Shown in pieces: positions 27,501 to 39,500 of a stretch of DNA of 64,000 bases. The position numbers and the translations under genes are program-made. Source of the stretch: Patagioenas fasciata (Eukaryota; Chordata; Aves; Columbiformes; Columbidae); assembly GCF_037038585.1 (NCBI RefSeq), contig NC_092521.1, positions 69,740,898 to 69,804,897 on the forward strand, in the 5' to 3' direction. The first letter of the stretch is position 1. Every line of letters begins with the position of its first letter. The notes beneath the pieces were generated by a model. It saw only the letters and a list, made by a program, of their open reading frames with translations. It searched no databases and had not been told where the DNA came from.

Positions 27501-30500
27501 TTGAATTTGGCTTTACTTGTACAGAAGTGGAACATTGAAGCAACAAATGAAACATTCAGCCAGCCCACAGTTCAAAGCTAAGGAACCAATTACCAGCTAA
27601 ATTTTCATATGCTGACAACTGAAAGTTGCTGTTTCTTAAATATAAGTAGGACAGGCTCAAATCCCACAGAAAATCTGCCCTCGAGGCCTCCATCATAGCT
27701 GTGCATCCCACAGCCCTGGCATTTGTCTCTGGGCCCCCTTTTCCTGTCTTACCAAACTTCCCTCCCTCTGCGTGAAGACATCTTCTCTCCTCTTAGTCGC
27801 CCACCAAACACACCCCCTGCATTAAAATTCCTGTTGTGAGTAGAGGAGGAATATATATCTATACGTAGCTGTAGGTGGATACGTATATAGCTTCAGGGTT
27901 TAAAACCAGTGACTGAGTGAAGCATCACTACAGACCACTGGAGCTTGCATTGCCTGAGGGTTTTCATTCTTCAGAAGACAGTTGGACAATTTTAACATAT
28001 CATGGCAGTGCTCCTCTGGGAAAAATGCCTGGACAAGATTGAATCAGTCCGCCTCTCAGCCATTTTGACTACCCTTTCTCCATGGTAGTCAATGCCTTCT
28101 TTTGACGCCTGGTTACGTCTTCTTGGGAGAACAACACTTGCAGGCACCTCTTCCTGAGACTGGGCTTTTTCCACAATGAGACCCGTTGAAGAACCTTCCA
28201 GACATGAGATCTGAATGCAAATGAATGCAAATGAGAGGAGTAAGGCACCAGAGGGAGCAGCAAGTGAGGATGAAGAAGTACAGGGAACTTTGATAAAACA
28301 TGCAAGGTCAGATGATCCACTGATTTTAAGTTTAATATGTTGCAGTGCAACTAGGCTTGTAATCGCATTTTCTTCATACTCCAGATGTCACTGGAGCTGC
28401 CATGATGCCTGAGAAGCACTTTACTTCCCATTCTGCAGCACAAGTTGGAAAATTCTTCCCCATTGTGCCATGCAGTGCTTTCTCAGGGTGCTGAAGAAAT
28501 AAATTCAGCATGGATATACAGCAATATCATTTTGCACTGTTGCTATATCATGGTGTCCAAATATAGAACTGTGCGATGTATTTTCAAGAATCTGCATATA
28601 TGGGTCTTTATTAAATGTTTTTATTTTTTTAGAAGCATTATTTAGCTTATTGGCATGTGGTTTTGTTTTTGTTTAGTGGCAACCTACTAAGATTTATAAA
28701 GTAATATTAATCTTCAATTGATTTTTAATTTTCTCCTTGCATCTTCTATAAGTAAAAATTAATCTTCCAGTTTGTACTTGATTCTTGAGAGGTGATCTGA
28801 AAGAGAAACAGCAATTTAATCAAAAATTAGAATGTAACATACTGTTGGAGAGTTATATGTATATGGAGATATCTGCCTCTCTGGTGTTGCCTTTACAGGT
28901 CACCTCCCTGAAAATCCCCATGGCCTGGCTTTATGATCAAATGTTCTTGCTAGAAATACACCCCTGAAGATGCAAACACTCATTTTCAGGCTTGCCTGTT
29001 AAATATATGTAATGCGTTCTGGATTGCAGGGCCCACTACTGTGAAAAGTCCAAAGTACCCAGGCTAGCTTTGGCAAAATACACTGGTTTTTGCAACAGAT
29101 CCTTTTTGAGGTTTGCAGGATGGAAGTGCCTGTCACTCCATCCATCTGATGCATGTTTTGAGACAGAGCGGAAAATGATGGGCATTTACTCAGATGCATG
29201 CTGCCAAACAATGAGGAACAGTTCTGAGGGCTGGGGATAGGCACAGGAGAGGGGAGGTATTTTGGAGGTGAGCCTGAGCAGGCTGAAGGAGGAGCAGCGG
29301 CAAGGGATGAACCTGTAGAAACTATAAATCATTTTCAGCAGCTGGCTCAGGGTGCTGCAGGCCCAGCTTTTGATGCCCCCACCAGTATCAGCTGGGGTGG
29401 CAAACACCAATATGTCACAAAATGCATTCAAAACTAGAGGCCGCACAGCATCCGAGCTCCAAGAGCCCACAGCAAAGCTAGGAAGCACAACAGCATAACT
29501 CAATTTGTTCATGACAAACTGACAAACTGCTATTTTCCCCCAGTCTGTGTGAGCATCAGCATATTGTACACTTTCTGTTGGCTCCTATCTCCTGCAATAA
29601 TTATGAATTGTGTCTCAGCCATGGGATTGTTTGTGGGATCCCAAGGGAAAACCTGTAGCCCTCCAGCTTCCCATCCCACTTTCTGCCCTCAGGCTGCTGG
29701 AGCCCTTGTGAACAGTCAGGGATCCGTGGAGCACGGCTTGTGTGGTTTGGCTGAAAGTCCGCACAGGCAGTTTATCCTTATGCACATTTGTCTGCTCAAG
29801 AAGATCATCCAGTCCATTTTAAATAAAACCAAACTCTTTTTCACCTAACAGGCCTCTTCTGCCGAGACTGCTTGATGTGAACAGCTTTCCCTGTGCTTTG
29901 GTTTTGCATGTTTTTTCTCATTTTAATTAAAACACATTTTAAGCTGTATGTCCTTACTTTTTTTTTCTGGGACAGAAACTTCTCTTTTCACCACTTACCC
30001 AGGTTTCTGCCCCTGCTGCAGGGTATCATCCCAAAGTTGCCAGACCACAGCTGATGGAGTATCGGAAGTTGTTCATGTCCATAACAGCTAATGCAAAAAG
30101 ACGTTTTTTTCCCCACTAACGATCACACTGAGTGAACTCTCTTGCAAATTCTAGTTGTTGTTTTTGATTTTGTTTGTTTTGTTTTGTTTTGTTTTTAACT
30201 GGTACTGGTCAAGTTCTCCTTTAGGAGAGTGAAGAATGACAATTCAAAGTTACAGCCAGATTTCTGATATTTGTATGCAGTCTGCTGTGCTCTCTGCCTC
30301 ATATATGTTCTCTGCACAGACACAAATCTACACTTTGGCAGTTCAAATGCTTGTAAAGAGGTAGAGATATCAGCACATAGAGATTAATTTTTTTTTTCAA
30401 AACACCTATCATTTGGTGCAATCTGCTGCATCCCAAAGGCAAATTGTAATAATATGAAGAATACATTATCTCATAAAATGCCTTTACTGGCCTTTTTTAC

Positions 30501-33500
30501 CTTCAGCATCTGCTGGTTTTGTCCCTTTTGCCACTGTAGCATGTTCAGAATAAGTGTCTGTTTGCCTTCTCTTTAGAAGCATTTAATGAGTCAATTGATT
30601 GCTAACTTAAAAGATCTTTTAATTTATTACCACTGGCCTTATACATAACAACTAATAAGGAATTTTTTCATATGTGCTGTTCACAATCACCTGTCTACAT
30701 GCTTTCATACCTACTTCACAGTTACAGGTTACACCTCTGAAGAAGGGTTACAAATTACATGTGAAGTCTTACAAACTGTACTTAAATACCTTGCGCCATT
30801 TTCATAGCCTTTGTAGTAAAACTTGGTCCAGGTTACTCTGGATAAACATTTCTTGAATTATATTAGCCACTAGATTCTTACAGCACAAATATCTAGTGCA
30901 GAACCAGTTCATAAACCTTATTTTTTCTTTGTCAACTCGGTGAGACAGATTGGAAGAGCCTTTGGAAATAGAAGAACTAATCCGACGTTTCCGTGCCAAC
31001 CTTGTCATCAGAGCACCAGAGCCCTTTGAAGAAGAAGAGTGGGCTGAGATTTCAATAGGTGCTCTGCGATTCCAGGTGCGAACTCATCTCCCTTGTCCTA
31101 GTCCCGGTCTATCAGAAAGTTTTTTGACCCCTCGAGACAGAACAGTTTTTGTAAGGCTTTGACTGGAACATGGGCAGCACAGTTTGTGCAGATGAATTTT
31201 ATGAAGTGTGTAAAAAAACCAAACATGCTGTGGCCTGTGGCAGACATGCTTCCATATAATGAGAGATTTTGACATATTTCTCCACACCTTTTTTTATTTC
31301 ATTATTCATAAAATTTCCCACCTCTATCCAACTGAGCAGAAAAATAATCACTGTTTTGAGGCAGTTTACAGCAAATATTTAGCCAGCATGTCACAAGAGA
31401 ATACTGGTTGCTGTTAAGCATGATAATCCAAATGTAACCTTGGATTGCTGCACATCAAGCAACTGGCTGCCAAAAGACTGGACATGAATACAAGTGAATG
31501 ATCAGTGTCTGTTGCCCTCTATTGTATACATTTTGTTTTAATCTCCATTCAAGACATGTTTCAAAGTCTAGCCTGATAGGGTTTTCTCATATGTTATGCT
31601 TCATCTCATATCTAACAACATAATGTGCTTTGTACTGTAACAAAAATGCTGAAGAGTCAGACTTTGTTGGCAAATACATTATTTTGAGAAATATCAAAAT
31701 ATACAACATTTTGAGAAATTCTTTCTTCAAGAAAGAATCCATGAAGAGGCTACACATGAAACCTAAGGGAATGTCGCACACATGTATTGCATGTTCTCTT
31801 CAATTTGTCTGATCCTTAGATATAAGTATTTGAAAATGCATTTCCTAGGATTTGAAAGTGGCTTATTCATTGTTTTCTTAGGGGTGGTAATGAAGGTGTG
31901 AATACCAGAAGTGCTAAGGTCAGATCTAGAAGCTGTGATAGATACCATTCCTGTTTCTTTCTGGTCAACATACTGTAAGAAACAGAGTAGCCATTTTTTA
32001 AGTAAGGTTGGAAATTATTACTTACCTGCTCTCTTCTTAAGTGTACTATGATCACTAAGCTGTAATATGAGTTACAGAATATTGAAGAAAAATTTATTTA
32101 GGTAGGAGATGAGTACAAAATGTTTGCTGTATAGCTTGTTGGAGGCTGGAGTTGTAGTAGGGATCTCAGCTCAGGATCCTCTTCTGGAAGATACTGTAAA
32201 ACTATGGAAGAAAAAGGCATTCCTGTTTTTGGCATTCAGGAATACAAGCTGAAAATAGAAAGGCTTATGCAACTCGCATTGTCTTTTCCAGTTTCTGCTG
32301 GGTCTTTATTCAGATACTGATGCAGTAACAGCAGAAATCATGTTAATGGTACTTGATGCCAGGAAAATGGTAGAAGCAGCTGCTGAACAAAACAAAATAG
32401 GGAAAAGTATTTCCATCTCTGTCTTGTTTTCTTGTTCTTTCAACAAAATATTACAGCTCTGGAAAATCATCTTCTGAAAAACTGAGCTAAATGTATGGTT
32501 TTGAAGATTACACTGAAGAGTTGTACAAGTAGTTCTAGATATACTGCAAAGAAATGAAATAGCACATCAGATCAGCATATAAAAATGGTTGCAGTGTCAG
32601 GTTTAATTATTTGCCCTATTTGAAATGTGTAACACAATGTGTATATTGAGATACTGTTAAGACAGTTTCTGTAATGTACAGCTTTGCTAAAGTTAGGGTT
32701 GCAATATTAAGAGAAACTGAAATATGTCTTCCTTCTTAATTTTAATGTTTTAAAAGGTAAGAAGCAATTCATTGCAGGTTTTCTTGTTTGTTTGTGGCTT
32801 TTTTTTTCCTAGATGCACACCCTAGTTCAAAAAATAATTAATTTTAAGAACCATTCTCTGTATGATGATACTGTTCAGGTTCTCATTATTCCTTCTGATT
32901 ATATAAACTTGTGAAAACTCACATCTTGCATTCTGATTATCTAGAGGTGCTATGCCTATAAGAAAGAATGGGTGATATTGTATATTTCAGCTGCACTGAA
33001 ACTATGTAAATCAAACCCTGTTAGTTTAACTCCAAGAAAATCCTCCTTGGGTTAAATCCTGAGGCACTAGATTAATTTTGTATTCAGTTCTCCTTTGGGC
33101 AAGTAGCCCTGCCAACCTATAAACGAAATTAAGCCATCAGGAAATTCAAATCTGTAAATGTTTTTGATTTCTCAGATTCTGTCTCTGGGAAAGTTTTCAT
33201 CAAAAAAAAAAAGTGAATTAAAAAAATCAATGAGAACTTCGCAAGTAGATCTGTGGAAAATGTACCTACATTAGGTGAACAGACCTGACCTCTTACATAA
33301 TTAAAACATAAAAGAACACAGGAGAAGTATTTGAGAGATGTGTTTTTAAGATATGATGGTCAGAAGCTTGTACTGTTCTGCATTGTACTGTTTAGTATAC
33401 AGCTGTGAACCTTCTTTAACTGAAATTTCAGGTTGTAGGTCCATGTAGCAGATGTCAAATAATCTGCATTGATCAACAGTCTGGGGAACGAAACAAAGAA

Positions 33501-36500
33501 TTTCTGCAGTCTCTGTCTGCTGCCAGAGGTAAAAAGGTCAGTACAGAACTCCAAAAGAGCTGTATAGAAAGATGTAGTGACTTCACTGCATGCATACTGA
33601 AATATCTGCTGAGAGAACATTCATGATTAAATTGTTATGCTAATCACTACAATTTGTTTTTCCAGTAAAAAGAGGATGCACTTACAACCCAGATATTTCC
33701 ATTAAATGCTCAACACGTTTTTTTATTCAGAAATGGACTATTAATATGCATAATTTTTCACAGTGCTTGCTTTTGTTCAGTATGTACTGCTTTACAATGT
33801 GTTCATTTTGGTCTTGAAAAACACAAGCTGATGCACTGATGTCATTCAAGAAGAGAAATCTGCAGAAAAATCAGAAAGTGTCTGAAACAATACAGTTAGC
33901 TCATAAGACTAATCTTTATTCTTACTGTGAGAAACCACTTAGCAGGAAAAACAGAGCAGATGTGAATATAGTCAAAGTGGGGAGTAATTGATTAAGAAGG
34001 TGACTGGAGAAGAAGTGTGAAATACAGACGTTCTTTTGGAGTCCTTCTGCTTCCTAAGGTTTCATTGCAGCTTGGAACTGAGAGTGCTCAGACAATGGCT
34101 AGACAGCTTGGCATCCTAAAAGTTTCACAGATCTCCTCATAAGTATTTATTTAGCTGGAAATCTTTGCTCTGAATTCATTGCTTCCTGTTTGTTAAACTT
34201 CTGTTGTAAAAGTTGGTCAGCCAGTCAGGGCTCAGAAGTCTCGCCAGTACCAGCCAAACACCAGAGACTGGACACAGCACAGAGGCAGAGCAATAACAAA
34301 TAGGTTGAAAATTATTCACCTAAACAATGCACAAACGAGTTACAAATAATGCATTCTTTGTTTAGGAAAAAAAATAATAAATTGGTTTGTCTCAGTGACT
34401 CATTAAGCAACAAAGCGCTGCATTTTCAGTGAACGTTATCCTTGGTGAATGACTCCGCCAGCTCCGACTTGGAGCCAGCCACCTGGTGCAGCAAGACCTG
34501 GGGGGAGACGAGCGGGCAGAGCCAGCTGTCTGGGCACAGCTTCTCACTGACCTGAGGTGACTTAGGGTTGCACAGCAGGCTCTGGCATCCAGATGACAAC
34601 ATGTGCCTTCGTGAGATGAGCTCCTGGCCATGGGCAGCCTGAGGAGAAATGCCCTCTCCAATTAATGGTGAGCCACAGCCGGAACATCTGGGATGCTTTA
34701 GAGTGCACTCTGGCTCTCTGGCCAGGGATGCTGCCCAGCTGCCACAGGGGTGGGGTATGCAGAGAACTTTCTCTACCTGTGTGGGTTTTACTGGGTTATG
34801 ACTTGAATCCTTTGTAGAGGGAGAGCACTCTGTATTCAGGGACCTTCTCAAATGGCAACAAAACCTTACCTGGGACATAGATTCGCAGCAGAGGCAAAGC
34901 ATCTTCTGCATGTTTCCCACAGCAAGGATGAGCTTCTCTTTCATTCCGATTAGCTCAGCAATATGAAGATTTTCTTGATAAAAGCACTCCAAGATCCAAG
35001 TAACATTCAAACATAACTAAGGCAAAAGCAATCCAGCTTCTCAAGAACAACCTGGCGCCAGATGAAAAACACATGGCAGGGGAGATGCTGCAAGAGCACA
35101 GGTCTGCTCCTCACAGTGGAGGAGTCCTCTTCTTCCCTCAGCTGCACATTGACATTCATGCTGCAAAGAACCAGCCCTTCAGCTTGTTTTATTTTTCCCA
35201 GTCTTCAGTGCTGCTGACAGATGGGTATTTGCAAGCATGCCCTGCTCTGCACAAGGCCAAGTCCTCTGGGTTAGCTTGACAGCTGAAAGAGTCTGAACTG
35301 CTGGTTTTGGCTGAGCTGGTCTGTGAAGACCTCAAAGCCCATCCCTTCTGCAAGTCACCTGTGGGGTGATGGTCAGCTGCTGTTTATCAGTAAGTAGCAC
35401 CTGAGGACTATGGCATTGTCAGTGTGCTAAGCAGACCTAGCAGAGGACATTGATCCAAACCTTTCACAGTGGGGAAAGAGAAAAAACATGGAGTTCATGT
35501 GACTGTGTTAAATTGCAGGACTAATGCTTTGGTGATTCATGTCTCTAGCATGTGCCTTATTGTTAAGGAGTCATTTTCTTTTTTTATCGGATACAGATTC
35601 AGTGAAGAAATTTAGCAGTGTTTGTTCCCAGCTGTTGATGTGATTCAAACTACAAGAAAAAAAATGCAGCAAAATAAGATTTAAGCTAATTTCCTAGTAC
35701 AAGGGGAACTGATATCTTTGAAAGGCTGTTGTAGTTGCTCGATTTCCAAAACATTAAAGAAACGGCATATACAAATGGATAGTAAACCCTGAATGCTTAA
35801 TAGGAGAGCTAGATGTCAATATTTACCATTTTCTTTCTTTTTTTTTTTTGTTGTTGTGTTTTGTTTTGTTTTTTTTTTTTTCCCCAAGAACACCAACCTG
35901 AAATAATGTATTGAGTTTTGTCAAACGGGTAGCCCAAATGACAGCATTCACAATGAACTTCAATAATGAGCCAAATAAAGTAAGGCTTGTAAGAGATGAT
36001 TTGATATTTATTTCTGAAATCATATTTTTTCTCCATCCCTCTGAGACTCTGAGAACCTGGTGCTCCAAGTTGAAAGACTGAGGCTTTGCATAGATGAATT
36101 ACAGCTGAAAGCCAGAACCAGCTACTGTAATTAGCCACACAAGCAATTTGCATTTTTCCTGTTGAATGTAAAGCAGGGTGCTGAAGCCTAGCCAGCTACT
36201 TTTTATGAAATCTTTTATCACATTGTTTGAAATAAAATGCAAACACCTTGACAAAACGAACTTGAGCTCTGCTACCGTCAGTTCTGAAGAAACACTCATT
36301 AAGGATTCCTTCTGTAATTTTTGACTGAAAAGGAAAAATGAGCTCTCCTTCTGTGACAGAGCACTCTCTGTTGCTGCAGGAGACTACAAAAGCCTAGATA
36401 ACTACGTAAAGCAAACAGGATAAAAATAGCCACATGCTGCTTCACATGCATCACCACCTGATGCAAAACACACATAGATAGAAAGGAGAGGATATGGAAT

Positions 36501-39500
36501 TCTTGCCCATCTTCTGTGTTTTGCAGATGCGGTTTAACAGTAGCAGCATCGGAAGCCCTGTGGGTAGATTTGCAGCAGTGCTATAAGCTGGGACTTGCTT
36601 TCAAGGTAGCAAAGGGAATCGCATTACCAGTCTGCCCCACCATAAATGTATGGATAGCGGTACATCAAGGGAAATCCATTATGTTTGTACATGCCCTCGT
36701 ACAGTAAAGGAGTTGTGTTTCTTCCTGTGGGCTGTTGATCCTCCTTAATGTATCTCATTGTGCCTTGGGAGAGCTTCTTCCCCTGCAGAATTAGACGCTG
36801 TGCCTTTGCTCTGCTTACTGAAGCATTAGCAAGGATAGCAAATTACTTCTCTTATTTGATGCATCATTATCATCATTTTCATAGTAATGCAGGGCTTTAC
36901 ACTATGCAATGCTTTTCATCTAAAGTTCTGGAACATTTGCAAATAGTGATTGATGTAGTTAATAGACCCCTTAAATAATAAAATTATCTTGGTGGTGGAA
37001 GAACTGGGAAATACATTTCTTTAAGGTAGAGCACAAAGGAAAATCAGTTCTTAGTAAAAAGCTCTGTTGTCCTGATATTTTCAACAAAGCACCAAGTTAA
37101 AAGTTTCCCTTGTTTCCAAAATGAAAAATCAGCATGTTGAAAGTGAGTACTTCCACTTTTCTGTTTTGTAAGGCTTTACTAACAAGTTTTGGTGAATTGA
37201 GACCTAATAAAGCCTTCTCATATGAAATCAAATTCTTTTGGCTTTAATAATTTTTTCTCACAAACCTTTGCATGGGAAGGAGTTTATGTCATTATATGAA
37301 CAAAATGAGCAGAAGTGATCAGGTGAATTCGTCTGTTGAGAGAAAGCAGCTGAGAGCTATATCCAGGGGCAAGTTCCAGAACTCATCCCTCCAAAGCTAA
37401 GTTTTAGCACGCAGTATCACTTATGTGCTTTTTACGCATTTCAGCAGGGCATTTTCCCTACAGAGCGCTTGTCTGAAATAACTGATTGTTTAGGAGCTGT
37501 ATCTTGAGGGCATCTCATCTCAGCCTTTGTCAGATGTAGCACCTCAGGTTTCTGTCTTACAAGAGGAGATACTGCACCCAGGATATTTCTCTGCCAGTGA
37601 AAATCTAAGCAGTGCATATTAGTGTTGATCCAGTGAATATACTTGAGCAACATGCAAGAATTACAGCATTTTATAGCTCCTCTTTTAAGTGAGTGTGATG
37701 GCTATCATATGATTCATGATTGGCAAGAATTAGTACGTTCTATCTATTTACCCCAGTGCTGAAATGTTGTGCGTTTCACTGATCAAGAAGCTTCATGTTT
37801 TGGTCCCAGTGAAGTTTAAGAGTGATGGAAAGAGTCCCTACCACTGTCAGAAAACCAAGTGGATAAAAGCCACAGAAGTCACAGTCCAGCACTCCCTATT
37901 CAGTTCTTGCTGCGTTCTGGGGAGGTTATATGCAGAATAAAATGCACTTGGAGTCAAGAAAGGGTGGCAACAACAGAGAGAGATTCTGTGCTTCATTGTA
38001 AGAACTCTGCAGGCTGTAATATCTGCCTCTGAAAGCCTCATTTTTCATCAGTGAAATGTGAGAAGGGCCAATTTCTACATTTTGTCTTGCTCTTGAAACA
38101 GCTGAAATGGCAAGATGCATGTTTGTGGTTGCTTGGGTTTTTTTTTTTTTGTTATCCATATTTGCTGATTCAATATTTGTAATCATTGAAAAAACAAGGA
38201 AATTTATTTAAAAGATATAAATCCACTTCTGGCAGTCACAAGCTAAATTTTGCTCTTAAGAATATTCACAAAAGAAAGATGCCAACAATGAGTGCTCTTA
38301 CAAGTAAATAATCATCCAAGCAGGTATTAATACTAGAATATTTATACCATAAGTATATCATAACCTTGGAAATTCCTTAGGCATCACTCAATCTCAGCAC
38401 TGAAAAAAATACTATGAGACTCTAGATGCCAAATCAGAGTAGGGAAATACTAAGGAAATGTATTAAAATAATATTTTAGAACACCTGAAGATAAGATATA
38501 TTCACACATGCTTTTCCTTAAATAATTCTGAATGGTTTAAAGTGCTATAACAAAAAAAACCTTACGAAATGATTCACAACAATAGAAAAATTGTAAACTA
38601 AGTTCTCCACAGTGAACAATCTGCCCAGATTTGTTTTAGTCTTGCTTTAAGATAAATCAAGATGCCAATACAGTAAATATAAATTAAAACTATAACAGCT
38701 TCTCATGTATCAAGTAAGTTCATTTACATGAATGAGTTATAAAATTCCTTCCTGTGTGAAATACAGTGTAGCATGGACTAATACTCATTTCACAATATTT
38801 GTTTTATGATTTCTTGATTGTTTTAAATCAACAAAATTGTGGCAACTGTCATCTTTGCATTAGGATACGGGAAGTAAATCCAGGTTATTAACCATAAGGC
38901 TGAAAAGCACATCATTTATGCCAATGGAGAAACCACAGCTTGTCAACAAATAAGAGAAAAGCGAGAATGAGAAAATAATGCTATATACTGTCATATCTTA
39001 AATGAAACAGTTACTAACTTACCATTTTAGCACCATGGTTGATCCAACACTATCACTGTGCTGGTGAATTGAGATCTTACTGTGCTGATGGATTGGGATC
39101 TTACTGTGCTGCAGCCATTCCTCAGCATTAAATACTTGAACAGTGACCACGAGGATCTACCCTGAATCCACTAGCATTGATATCATTATGGAATCCAAAA
39201 AGTGTCATTAACAGGATAGGCCTGATCAGGTCTAACTCATGCCCCATACATATAAAATATCAGTGAGATGAAGGAATAGCAGAAGGAGCTAAAAAATCAT
39301 CTGCTTGGCCGCTGGTTTTCTTTTTAATGTTTAGGACAACAAAGGAGAGATAAAGACTCAAATTCAGAGTCTGAGGCCATGTTTGGATAGATCTTGGCTT
39401 TAGAGCATCTCTATTAGTTGGGAGTGGGTCTCAGCCTTACATCCTGCTAATTTTTCAAAGGCTAAAAGCTGTGTTGTGTTACCTCATTACTGTAGCTTTA

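Noticed and set aside
29186..29512. 108-codon minus-strand ORF in an intron
   Set aside because: Reads somewhat protein-like but has no motif, no Kozak support and no convincing splice borders.
29790..29830. GATCATCCAGTCCATTTT as another CR1 3' end
   Set aside because: Only about 15 bp resemble CR1, and flanking words do not fit.
36310..36515. Minus-strand frame VVMHVKQHVAIFILFALRSY.. upstream of the 78-nt segment
   Set aside because: Good acceptor but no acceptable donor before the next acceptor; probably chance.
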